From an uncultured Collinsella sp. (GTDB lineage Bacteria; Actinomycetota; Coriobacteriia; Coriobacteriales; Coriobacteriaceae): a DNA stretch of 35,481 nucleotides. The stretch covers positions 1-35,481 of the forward strand of contig CALLNU010000008.1 in NCBI GenBank assembly GCA_938005465.1, written 5' to 3'. This document shows positions 1 through 6,910 of the stretch, one piece after another. The notes beneath the pieces were generated by a model. That model was given only the letters and a program-made list of their open reading frames with translations. It was not told the origin of the DNA and searched no databases. The position numbers and the translations under genes are program-made. The stretch's first letter is position 1. The number at the start of each line of letters is the position of its first letter.

Positions 1-478
1 GGGTAGGGGGATTTGATTGGATAGGATTTGATAGTTCCGTACTTGATAAATCAGTTCTTGATGGTTCGTTACTTGATCTATCTTTATTTAATTGGGCGGG
101 TTCTTCCTGAACAGGCGTGACCAATGTTGGGTTTGCCTGTACGGGATTTTCCCGTATAGGTTTTTCCTGTGCAGGCGTTGGCTCTTTAGGCTGCTCCAAA
201 ATGGTGTACTCAATCGAGCCGAGCTGACCGTTTGCGCCTCTGACGCGCTCACGGATCAGATAGCCGTGTTCCTCCAACTCTCGGATGCCGCCGCTGATGC
301 TGTCAATGCCGTCCTTGCAGATACGGGCAAGCCCCTTCATGGTGTAGTCCCAGTTCTCCGGCAGGGACAACATGAGGGAAAGAAGCCCCTTTGCTTTCAG
401 CGACAGGGACATATCCCGCAGATGATGGTTTGACATGACCGTGTAATCACGGGTCTTTTCAATACGGAAAACTGCCAT
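1..478 (-). CDS. HTH replication-initiator-like protein of an integrative element (partial)
   Basis: The reading frame is open from the ATG at 478 to the left edge, giving 159 visible residues; the C-terminus lies outside the window. It begins MAVFRIEKTRDYTVMSNHHL and continues through a compact winged-helix-like region (about residues 1-105, with SLKAKGLLSLMLSLPENWDY and DGIDSISGGIRELEEHGYL). A Pro/Gln/Glu-rich linker with repeated PVQ/PAQE units follows. This N-terminal pattern is the one I know from replisome-organiser or replication-initiator proteins of Tn916-like and related ICEs and plasmids of Firmicutes (HTH_36 type, often with a DUF6017 tail). A strong ribosome site (GGAAGGAGG) sits about 8 nt before the ATG. 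GC content is clearly lower than in the rest of the window, which fits horizontal transfer. The HTH family call is confident; the exact role (replication of the excised element) is inferred. Confidence 0.8.
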   Translation of the reverse strand, partial: MAVFRIEKTRDYTVMSNHHLRDMSLSLKAKGLLSLMLSLPENWDYTMKGLARICKDGIDSISGGIRELEEHGYLIRERVRGANGQLGSIEYTILEQPKEPTPAQEKPIRENPVQANPTLVTPVQEEPAQLNKDRSSNEPSRTDLSSTELSNPIQSNPPT

Positions 479-665
479 CTTCGATACCTCCTTCCTGTGA
501 AGATAAAAGTGTTGATTTCGATGAAAAAAGCCTCCGTTTTGCCTCTCGGATGTGTTCCATAGGAAAACATCCACGCCCGCCTGCTTGCAGCAGTCTGAGA
601 GGGAAAAGCAGAGGCTTTCGCACCCTAAGTGATACAGTTTTGAGACAGGGACAGGTGCGGGTATG

Positions 666-697
666 AAAAAACGCCATGGGACGGTTGCCTATGGCGT
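666..697 (-). terminator. Intrinsic terminator in the element end
   Basis: On the minus strand ACGCCAT pairs with ATGGCGT across a 13-nt loop, and the stem is followed by TTTTTTC. It lies between the element boundary and the replication gene, so it would insulate that gene from transcription entering from the chromosome. Confidence 0.6.
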
Positions 698-704
698 GAA
701 AACA

Positions 705-741
705 GGAAAAGGGCGCTGATATTTGCATATCAACGCCCTTT
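705..741 (-). terminator. Intrinsic terminator in the element end
   Basis: The arms 708-722 and 727-741 (AAAGGGCG...CGCCCTTT) form a 15-bp stem with a 4-nt loop and one mismatch (a G-U pair in the minus-strand RNA). On the minus strand the stem ends in CCCTTTTCC, a modest U-tract. It is the first of two terminators in tandem. Confidence 0.55.
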
Positions 742-783
742 GAGCCTGTCAGTATTTGATTGTTTCGACTTCGCACCGTGTTT

Positions 784-838
784 GCACCATGAAAAACATT
801 GATTTTACTGACTTCTTCAATGTTTTCTTATCTGGTGC
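784..838. repeat. Imperfect inverted repeat at the element/chromosome junction
   Basis: GCACCA (784-789) and TGGTGC (833-838) flank a perfect 10-bp inner repeat, AAAACATTGA (793-802) and TCAATGTTTT (817-826). Nested arms of this size close to a composition boundary look like recombinase binding sites at the end of an element. That role is inferred. Confidence 0.45.
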
Positions 839-972
839 TACCATTGGGCCGACCCTTTTCTCATGAATTATTCGTTTATTTTGCCGCTCATAATGTCGAA
901 ACACAGTCGATCGTGCCGCGGGATGATCCAATCGGCCATATAGCCGAAATCGGAGAGGGCACGCGAGGAAAA

Positions 973-1923
973 TCACACACCGCCGCCGGCTTCTTTGCTG
1001 ATGGCATCGATGAAGGCAGGGATGAGCTGCTTTTTGCGGGAGACAACACCTTTAAGCCAGATGGTGCCCGCTTTCGGCACACGGCCGAAGGCATCTTCAA
1101 CGAGCATATCGGCGGACTCGCCGTAGCACATGAGGCGCGTGGACTCCTCGATGATATTCGTCAGCATGAAGAACATCATGGAGAGGCCGTGCTCGCGGCA
1201 GGACTTTTCGAGGTACGGGCGCAGGCGGCGCTCCAGCTCCAGGTAGACCTGCGCGGCCTTTTTGTCATTAGGGCTGTCGGCGGATTTGAGCATGTCCTCG
1301 GGACCGATCATGGCGTTTTTGGCCGAACTGATCTTGCTGCGGATCATATTGATGGGGAATTGCTTTTGCTCGATACCGAGCGCCTGCATAATATCGCGCA
1401 CCATGCGCTTGGAATCGTCGTCATCGTAGATGGTGAACTGACCGGTGTAGCCCAGCAGGTCGGCGTCCTCACGCAGCATGCGCACGCACATGGCATGGAA
1501 CGTGCACACCCACATGCCACGGGTGCCGCTGGGAATGAGTGCCGCCAGACGCTCACGCATCTCGGCCGCAGCCTTGTTGGTAAACGTGATGGCAAGGATC
1601 TGCCAGGGCTTAACGCCCAGGTCGCCGAGCATATGTGCGATTCGGAAGGTCAAGACGCGGGTCTTGCCCGAGCCGGCGCCGGCGAGCACCAGCAGCGGGC
1701 CCTCAGTGGTCAGGACCGCCTCGCGCTGGGCGGGATTCAGGCTGTCGATGTCGACGATCGGCTTGGCAGGCTTGGGTGCCGGCGCGGGAGCGTCGTAGAT
1801 GTCGAGCGGAACGAGCTCGGGCTCCGGCGCAGCAGGGGCGGTGTATGCATCGAGCGGCACGGGTTCCGGCGCGGGCGGCACGGATACCGCGGCGTTCTTT
1901 TCCCAGGGCAAGGGCTGGGTCAT
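973..1923 (-). CDS. PcrA/UvrD helicase N-terminus fused to Mn-dependent pyrophosphatase C-terminus (chimeric ORF)
   Basis: The ORF has 316 aa. The ATG at 1923 is preceded by GAGGAG and is preferred to the upstream in-frame ATG at 2007. Residues ~1-56 are a Pro/Ala/Glu-rich extension. Residues ~57-235 are superfamily 1 helicase domain 1A: Q-motif region SLNPAQREAV, Walker A AGAGSGKTR, motif Ia ITFTNKAAAEMRER, and TFHAMCVRMLR. At ~235 (near 1216-1224) the helicase stops matching; domains 1B, 2A and 2B are absent (PcrA is normally ~750-850 aa). Residues ~236-312 are instead the end of a DHHA2 domain of family II inorganic pyrophosphatase (PpaC): FFMLTNIIEES and the substrate-binding LKGVVSRKKQLIP. 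The catalytic DHH half is missing, so neither activity should survive. The join may be a genomic deletion between neighbouring genes or an assembly error. Confidence 0.8.
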   Translation of the reverse strand: MTQPLPWEKNAAVSVPPAPEPVPLDAYTAPAAPEPELVPLDIYDAPAPAPKPAKPIVDIDSLNPAQREAVLTTEGPLLVLAGAGSGKTRVLTFRIAHMLGDLGVKPWQILAITFTNKAAAEMRERLAALIPSGTRGMWVCTFHAMCVRMLREDADLLGYTGQFTIYDDDDSKRMVRDIMQALGIEQKQFPINMIRSKISSAKNAMIGPEDMLKSADSPNDKKAAQVYLELERRLRPYLEKSCREHGLSMMFFMLTNIIEESTRLMCYGESADMLVEDAFGRVPKAGTIWLKGVVSRKKQLIPAFIDAISKEAGGGV

Positions 1924-2139
1924 GGGCGACTCCTCATCTGACGGACGGCGCGCCTGCGGGCGGCGCCATAGTTTGAGCCGTACCAGTATACCGAGCCGCG
2001 CGGACACCGACGCAAATCACACCACGACTCCGTGCGTCACCGTCAGGCCCACCCCATTGCGCCAATCACAGAGCCAGCGATGTCACGGCAGCAGCAGCGA
2101 GCGACGGTCAGGGCGAACAAATTGGCATGAAAAGGAGGC

Positions 2140-2162
2140 GGCATAGACCTTTTGGTCATGCC
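2140..2162 (-). terminator. Possible terminator after uppP
   Basis: GGCATAGACC (2140-2149) and GGTCATGCC (2154-2162) form a stem with one bulge and a TTTT loop. It lies ~55 nt downstream of the uppP stop codon. The U-tract after it on the minus strand is poor, so this is a weak call. Confidence 0.3.
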
Positions 2163-2215
2163 ACCCCCTTTGAATGACAAGTTGTCGCCCTGGCCGCCGC
2201 GCAGCGTCGACTAAG

Positions 2216-3196
2216 TTAGAGGCCGAGCATCGGCTCCAAGACGAAGAAGTACGCAAGCACCACGATGCCCAGAATGATGCGGTAGACGCCGAAGCACTTG
2301 AAGTCGTGACGGCGGACGAAGCCCATAAGCCACTTGATAGCGATGAGCGAAACCACAAAGGCCACAACGCAGCCCACGCCCAGGATGGCGACCTCGTTGG
2401 CACCGAACGTACCGCCCTTGATGAAATACTTGACGAGCTTGAGCGCACTCGCGCCAAACATGACAGGAATGGCCAGGAAGAACGTAAACTTGGACGCCAC
2501 CGAACGCGTGCAGCCCAAAAGCAGGCCGCCGATGATGGTGGAACCGGAGCGCGACGTGCCCGGCACCAGCGAGAGGATCTGGAAGCAGCCAATGCCCAGT
2601 GCAGTCTTCCAGCTCAGGTCCTCGAGCGTGGCGATGGAGCCAAAGTCCAGATTCTCGTCATCGTCCTCATCCTCAGCGGTAGCCGCGGCGGGCGCCGCAA
2701 AGTGCGCACCGGCGGGACGTCCACCCGACACCACAGCACGCGAACCAAACGAACCGGCAACGGCCATTTCCTCGCGCTTGCTCGCGCGCCAGTTCTCGAT
2801 CACGATAAACAACACGCCGTACACAATGAGCGCCAGCGCCACGACGGGAGCATTGTAGAAATGCTCCTCCATCCAGTCGTTGAGCGGCAGACCGATCGCC
2901 GCCGCAGGAATGCAGCCGAGCACAATCTTGCCCCACAGCACCCAGGTGTCGCGACGGCCCTCCTTGCCCTTGCTGGGCGAGAACGGATTGAGCTCATGGA
3001 AGAACAGCACGCAGACGGCCAGAATGGCGCCGAGCTGAATCACGACCAGGAACATATTCCAGAACGTCTCGCTCACGTTCATCTTGACGAACTCGTCCAC
3101 CAAGATCATGTGACCGGTCGACGAAACAGGCAGCCATTCGGTGATGCCCTCGACCAGGCCCATGAAGGCAGATTTTAGAAGCTCGATGATATCCAA
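2216..3196 (-). CDS. uppP: Undecaprenyl-diphosphatase UppP (BacA family)
   Basis: UppP is an integral membrane enzyme that dephosphorylates undecaprenyl pyrophosphate, recycling the lipid carrier for cell-wall synthesis and giving bacitracin tolerance. I start it at the TTG at 3196 because a GGGGGG ribosome site lies just upstream and the family's N-terminus (DIIELLKSAFMGLVEG) begins there; upstream ATGs in the same frame would add an unrelated basic leader. This gives 326 aa. Both family signatures are present: EGITEWLPVSSTGH (16-29) and PGTSRSGSTI (212-221), with multiple hydrophobic segments. It is longer than the usual ~265-280 aa because of a cytoplasm-like insert at ~140-195, Ala/Gly-rich and then acidic (AEDEDDDENLD). 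The neighbouring stress protein gene is divergent. Confidence 0.92.
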   Translation of the reverse strand: MDIIELLKSAFMGLVEGITEWLPVSSTGHMILVDEFVKMNVSETFWNMFLVVIQLGAILAVCVLFFHELNPFSPSKGKEGRRDTWVLWGKIVLGCIPAAAIGLPLNDWMEEHFYNAPVVALALIVYGVLFIVIENWRASKREEMAVAGSFGSRAVVSGGRPAGAHFAAPAAATAEDEDDDENLDFGSIATLEDLSWKTALGIGCFQILSLVPGTSRSGSTIIGGLLLGCTRSVASKFTFFLAIPVMFGASALKLVKYFIKGGTFGANEVAILGVGCVVAFVVSLIAIKWLMGFVRRHDFKCFGVYRIILGIVVLAYFFVLEPMLGL

Positions 3197-3444
3197 AGGG
3201 ACCCCCCTCGTTAGACACCCGCCGATATTGTTCTGCGGACGGTGCGGGCGATGTCCCATTATCAACCGTTCGGGCGCGTCTGCGCCTACCCTTACCAAAA
3301 AACTCGTCCGTTCACAGAATTGCGAGCGGTCAAACCGAAATCCTTGGGTATAACTGCAACAAGATAAAGTGTCCGGCGGCCAACGCGCCCGCGCCCGCCC
3401 GATGCACGAGCCCCGCGCCCGTGCGATAAACCAAGGAGGAAACC

Positions 3445-3882
3445 ATGAACGAGGGCTACACCAAGGTATTTGTTTCACTCGATGGTACTGAGCAGCAGGA
3501 TTTTGTGCTCGCACGCGCCATCAAGGTCGCCGCGAACAACGGCGCCAAGCTAATCATCGGCCACGTTATCGATTCCACGGCGCTCGAGAGCGCCGGTTCC
3601 TATCCGGTCGATCTGGTCAACGGCCTAGAGGAGGCATTTAAGAACTCCATCGCCAAGCAGCTCGAAGAGGCCAAGGCCAATCCCGACATTCCCGAGGTCG
3701 AGGTCATGATTCGCGCCGGCCGCATTCGCGAGACGCTCAAGGACGAGATGCTCGACGTGGTCAAGCCCGATCTGGTGCTCTGCGGCGCCCGCGGCCTGTC
3801 CTCAATTAAGTACGCGCTCTTGGGCTCGATTTCGACGTTCCTGCTGCGCAATACGGACTGCGACATCTTGGTCGTGAAGTAG
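3445..3882 (+). CDS. Universal stress protein, UspA family
   Basis: A 145-aa single-domain Usp, preceded by AAGGAGG at a good distance. The fold begins with the usual strand (KVFVSLDGTEQQDFVLARA) and ends with the ATP-binding motif G-x2-G-x9-G-S (GARGLSSIKYALLGS, about 113-128), so it is likely an ATP-binding member. Usp proteins are soluble, usually dimeric, and accumulate under stress or growth arrest; the specific role is not readable from sequence. It is monocistronic, divergent from uppP and followed by a large hairpin and then a terminator. Confidence 0.88.
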   Translation: MNEGYTKVFVSLDGTEQQDFVLARAIKVAANNGAKLIIGHVIDSTALESAGSYPVDLVNGLEEAFKNSIAKQLEEAKANPDIPEVEVMIRAGRIRETLKDEMLDVVKPDLVLCGARGLSSIKYALLGSISTFLLRNTDCDILVVK

Positions 3883-3895
3883 GTTCCTTCCCGTC

Positions 3896-3986
3896 GGCGC
3901 AAGGCCTGCGGGGTTATCACGCCGACGTCCTCGCCGCTTCGCGGCTGCGGGATGTCGGCTTTGATAACCCCTCCCGGCCTTGCGCC
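3896..3986. repeat. 91-nt long hairpin in the usp/hk convergent gap
   Basis: GGCGCAAGGCC (3896-3906) pairs with GGCCTTGCGCC (3976-3986). Inside that GGGGTTATCA pairs with TGATAACCCC, CCGACGTCC with GGGATGTCGG, and the tip is CCGCTTCGCGG. Small bulges separate the stems. It follows the usp stop by 14 nt. It could be a repeated palindromic element or a 3'-end RNA structure. The rest of 3883-4193 holds a terminator and a direct repeat but no gene. Confidence 0.6.
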
Positions 3987-4026
3987 TTCGTCACCGTACT
4001 TCAGCGAGTTGGCTGATAAAAGATGG

Positions 4027-4060
4027 CGTGCCGCCCCATTTGGGGCGGCACGTTTTGTTT
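4027..4060 (+). terminator. Intrinsic terminator downstream of usp
   Basis: A perfect 12-bp GC-rich stem (4027-4038 with 4041-4052, GCCGCCCC/GGGGCGGC) with a tiny loop is followed by TTTTGTTT. A second copy of GGGGCGGCACG plus TTTTTG follows at 4061-4075, a slipped duplication of the right arm and U-tract. Confidence 0.7.
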
Positions 4061-4109
4061 GGGGCGGCACGTTTTTGTTATGGGAGATTCATTTGAGCTC
4101 CATAGTTGT

Positions 4110-4169
4110 GTTCACGTTCAGGAACATGGCGCCAATTGCCTTAGCTAAGTTCACGTTCGGGAACATAGC
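4110..4169. repeat. Pair of direct repeats containing GTTC-N2-GAAC palindromes
   Basis: Two 21-bp copies (4110-4130 and 4149-4169) read GTTCACGTTC(A/G)GGAACAT(G/A)GC and differ at two positions. Each contains the dyad GTTC-N2-GAAC. They are spaced 39 bp start to start, just beyond the 3' end of the histidine kinase. They resemble paired operator sites, but no promoter is apparent here. Confidence 0.45.
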
Positions 4170-4193
4170 CGCCCGCACCGCAAGACGGCCCGC

Positions 4194-5237
4194 CTACTCG
4201 AAATATTGGAACTTGTTGGTTGAGAAGGCAAACGTGACGACGAAGCCTTCACCGGGCTCGGATGCTGCGGTGACGTCGATGCCCATCTTGGAGCACAGAC
4301 GCGCCACCAGGTAGAGGCCGATGCCCGTTGCGCGCTTGGTGGTGCGGCCGTTGTCGCCGGTAAAGCCCTTCTCGAACACGCGCGGCAGGTCGGCCGCGCT
4401 CACGCCGCAGCCGTTGTCCGCGACGGTAAGCTCGATGTGCTCGCTCGCCAGGCCCTCGTCCAGCAACGCACCCGAAAACACGATCTTTGCGCCGTCCTCG
4501 CGCGCATATTTAATGCTGTTCTGAATGAGCTGGCCCAGAATAAACTCGAGCCACTTCTCGTCGGTAAAAACCTCGAAGTCGAGGTTCTCGCACACCGGGG
4601 CCACGTGCGCCGCGATGAGCTCACGCGCGTTGGCCTTGATCGCGCCCGTCACCAGGGTCTTAAGATCCCAGCGGCGAATCAGGTAGTCGCGCTCCACGAC
4701 TTCCGAGCGCGCATAGTACAGCGCCTGGTCGATATAGCGCTCCACGCGGGCAAGCTCGCGGCCCAGGTCATCCACACGCGACAGATCGTCTTCGCTGCCG
4801 TCCAGGTTTTCCAAAATCAGATGGGCTGCTGCCAGGGGCAGCTTGGCCTCGTGGACCCAGCTCTCGATATAGTCGCGATAGTCATCGGTCTGACGCCTGC
4901 CTTCGGCAACCTCGTCGCAAGCGGCTTTGCCCACCCGGCGCAAGACCTCGTATTCGAGCTCGCCCTCGGCATAGGTCGGGCATCGCACCATCTCCTGCAC
5001 CCATGCGGGACTCTCGAGCTCCTCTGCCGCACGCTCCAGCTGGCGCAGAAAACGACGACGGCGCGCGTACTCGATCACGATGCCGAGCATACCAAAGATA
5101 TAGGACACGCCGACCGCCACGACCACGATGGAAACGGGTGCGCCGGCGACCGTCAGCACAAAGCAGCTCAACAGCACGCCGCACGTCCACACGGCGACGG
5201 GAAGCAGCGCATCTTTAAAGAACTTGGCAAACGACAT
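4194..5237 (-). CDS. Sensor histidine kinase, BceS-like (intramembrane-sensing)
   Basis: A 347-aa kinase with two adjacent N-terminal membrane segments (about 11-31 and 34-57) and almost no extracytoplasmic loop, the layout of intramembrane-sensing kinases such as BceS. The phospho-acceptor box WVHEAKLPLAA places His at 129. The N box (LIQNSIKYA), G1 (DNGCGV) and G2 (GIGLYL) are intact, so it should autophosphorylate. It lies 9 nt after its response regulator in a minus-strand operon. Kinases of this type normally partner a BceAB-type ABC exporter and sense cell-envelope antibiotics; no such transporter is in the window. The BceS-like label rests on architecture, and the signal is unknown. 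Confidence 0.85.
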   Translation of the reverse strand: MSFAKFFKDALLPVAVWTCGVLLSCFVLTVAGAPVSIVVVAVGVSYIFGMLGIVIEYARRRRFLRQLERAAEELESPAWVQEMVRCPTYAEGELEYEVLRRVGKAACDEVAEGRRQTDDYRDYIESWVHEAKLPLAAAHLILENLDGSEDDLSRVDDLGRELARVERYIDQALYYARSEVVERDYLIRRWDLKTLVTGAIKANARELIAAHVAPVCENLDFEVFTDEKWLEFILGQLIQNSIKYAREDGAKIVFSGALLDEGLASEHIELTVADNGCGVSAADLPRVFEKGFTGDNGRTTKRATGIGLYLVARLCSKMGIDVTAASEPGEGFVVTFAFSTNKFQYFE

Positions 5238-5246
5238 AGCCGGCCC

Positions 5247-5918
5247 CTAGATCGAATAGCCCTGACCGCGGTGCGTGGTCAAATACCCCTTGATGCCGAT
5301 TTTTTCGAGCGTGGTGCGCAGGCGGTTGATGTTGACGGTGAGCGTATTGTCGTCCACGAAGGCGTCGGAATCCCACAGGTCCTGCATGATGGCCGAGCGC
5401 GAGACGATCTTGCCCGCACGGCTCAGAAGCAGCGAGAGGATACGCAGCTCGTTTTTGGTGAGCTCGGTACTGGTGCCGGTTTGCATGTTGGTGACCATGG
5501 AGCGGGCGAGGTCGAGCTCCAGCCCCTTGTGGACGAGCGTGCTGCGCTCGCCCGCCGTCGCGGTGCGACGCAGCAAGGCATTGATGCGCGCCACGAGCAC
5601 ACGGGCGCTATAGGGCTTGGGAACAAAGTCGTCCGCGCCGAGCGTCATGGCCATGACCTCGTCGATCTCGGTCGTACGCGACGTGAGGACGATGATGGGA
5701 ACCTCGGATTCGCGGCGAACCTCATGGCAGATATGCTGGCCGTCTTTGACGGGAAGCGTCAGGTCGAGCAGCACCAAGTCGGGCGCGGCGGCGAGAATAT
5801 CGCGCGAAACATGCTCGAACGATTCGCAGGCCTCGACCTCAAAACCGGCACGGGCAAGGATATCGGCAAGCTCGCGACGAATGGGCTCGTCGTCCTCAAC
5901 GATATAGATCAGCGCCAT
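5247..5918 (-). CDS. Response regulator, OmpR/PhoB family
   Basis: 223 aa from the ATG at 5918, which has GAGGGGAG upstream; the in-frame ATG at 5987 has no such site and would add a non-homologous leader. The receiver domain spans ~1-118: acidic pocket EDDE (8-11), phospho-Asp 52 in LLDLTLP, Thr/Ser in LTSRTT, and KPYSA. The C-terminal winged helix (~130-223) shows ELTKNELRILSLL and the DNA-recognition segment DDNTLTVNINRLRTTL. It is the first gene of a two-gene operon with the kinase and presumably its phosphorylation partner. Targets are unknown. Confidence 0.9.
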   Translation of the reverse strand: MALIYIVEDDEPIRRELADILARAGFEVEACESFEHVSRDILAAAPDLVLLDLTLPVKDGQHICHEVRRESEVPIIVLTSRTTEIDEVMAMTLGADDFVPKPYSARVLVARINALLRRTATAGERSTLVHKGLELDLARSMVTNMQTGTSTELTKNELRILSLLLSRAGKIVSRSAIMQDLWDSDAFVDDNTLTVNINRLRTTLEKIGIKGYLTTHRGQGYSI

Positions 5919-6097
5919 GGATTCCGCTCCCCTCTTGGTTGTCTTGCCACCATTATGGCTGCGAAACTGCAGGCGCGCGCCACGCACGTCGCCAAGGTGA
6001 CAGAACTGTTCGCGAGCGGGGGCGTTTTGTCCGCCTTACGCTCGCGACGGGAACGGGAACCAAAATGATTCTTTAATCCCCGTCCCAGAAAAATCAT

Positions 6098-6829
6098 TTA
6101 GCGACGGGCACGGAGCTTTTCGTAGCCTTCGGCGAAGAAGGCGACCGTGGCGGCGTCGGCCTCGGCGGCGTCCGTCTCAGTTGCGGGGACCACGCCGTGC
6201 TCGTCGCTCACCAGGAACAAGGCGCCCTTGAGCTGTGCGGGAATATCTACGCGCGTGACCGAGATGCCCTTGGTCTGGGCCAGCTGTTCGATGAGCGTCG
6301 CCGTGCCGCACAGGCACTCGTCCGCCGGCGCCACAAAGGCAAGCTCGCCGTTGTTGACGGCAGCGAGCAGCTCGGGCGCCACGCCGGTCTCGTCGGCCTC
6401 GGAGCGAGCCTCGGCAGAACGGGCACGCAGCGCCTTGGCCGACGTGTCGGCCAGCGGCTCGTACTCCCCCACCGTCATGGCGGCGTTGCCGTTGATATCG
6501 ATCACCAGCATGAGCACGCCGTCGCGGGCGGTGTAGTCGCCCTCGGCAAGTGACCACTCAACGTGCTGCTTGGCCCAACTGAGCATGTTATGGGTAAGCG
6601 GCTCGCCCCGCACCAAGCGCTCGGACAGCGCACGAATGTGGCGGTTGAGCATGGGCACCTTTTTGTTGGACATGCGCCAGCGGCAGATAAGCGCGGGCTT
6701 GTCGAGCGTAAACTTCTCGACCGCCTCCTGATTGGCGCAAAAGTCCTCGTACGCACGCTGATCCTCGGCATTGCCAAACAGCTCGGCATCATCAATCTGG
6801 GGCATGGTCATACCTTTCGTGTTAGTCAT
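6098..6829 (-). CDS. Hypothetical protein, 243 aa
   Basis: I do not recognise this family with confidence. It has no signal peptide or membrane segment, is acidic overall, and has a mixed alpha/beta look, with ALICRWRMSNKKVPMLNRHIRAL in the first half and hydrophobic strands such as DGVLMLVIDINGNAAM in the middle. The C-terminal half (~160-243) contains GALFLVSDEHGVVP, loosely like the SseB/enhanced-serine-sensitivity domains, but this is too weak to name. The start at 6829 follows AAGAGGACGGA; an ATG nine codons in (6805), with AAAGG before it, is almost equally plausible. It is a separate unit, ending upstream of the response regulator promoter region. Confidence 0.6.
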   Translation of the reverse strand: MTNTKGMTMPQIDDAELFGNAEDQRAYEDFCANQEAVEKFTLDKPALICRWRMSNKKVPMLNRHIRALSERLVRGEPLTHNMLSWAKQHVEWSLAEGDYTARDGVLMLVIDINGNAAMTVGEYEPLADTSAKALRARSAEARSEADETGVAPELLAAVNNGELAFVAPADECLCGTATLIEQLAQTKGISVTRVDIPAQLKGALFLVSDEHGVVPATETDAAEADAATVAFFAEGYEKLRARR

Positions 6830-6841
6830 TCCGTCCTCTTA

Positions 6842-6884
6842 TACCAAAAAGACGGCCCTCCAAACGGAGCGACCGTCTTTTGCG
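6842..6884 (-). terminator. Intrinsic terminator of purH
   Basis: AAAAAGACGG at 6846-6855 pairs with CCGTCTTTT at 6873-6881; on the minus strand the stem is extended by GCTCC/GGAG around a GTTT loop and followed by a T-rich tract. It lies just after the purH stop codon. Confidence 0.75.
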
Positions 6885-6910
6885 GAGATTATTTTGTCCC
6901 AAGGCGGAAC

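Larger units (their letters stand above)
1..885. mobile_element. End of an integrative (ICE-like) element
   Basis: The first ~885 bases are AT-richer than everything to the right and carry an ICE-type replication protein, two intrinsic terminators and an imperfect inverted repeat near the right boundary. No integrase is visible. Between 479 and 972 I see no convincing gene: the minus-strand frames at 459-776 and 749-976 have no family resemblance and run through the terminators. The right boundary is estimated from the composition change near 840-890 and is not proven. A tyrosine-recombinase attachment site is a reasonable guess for 784-838. Confidence 0.55.

Noticed and set aside
459..776. 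105-aa minus-strand frame upstream of the element's HTH gene
   Set aside because: It covers both terminators and the HTH gene's ribosome site, and looks like no known protein.
799..1941. Long plus-strand frame opposite the helicase chimera
   Set aside because: Composition shadow of a GC-rich gene; low-complexity His/Arg/Gly-rich translation, no motif, and the minus-strand frame has clear family matches.
4437..6068. 543-aa plus-strand frame opposite the kinase and regulator
   Set aside because: Spans two recognised genes on the other strand and has no recognisable domain.
6062..6099. AAATGATT/AATCATTT stem after the 243-aa hypothetical gene as a terminator
   Set aside because: Only 8 A/T-rich base pairs with a 21-nt loop overlapping the stop codon; too weak to call.
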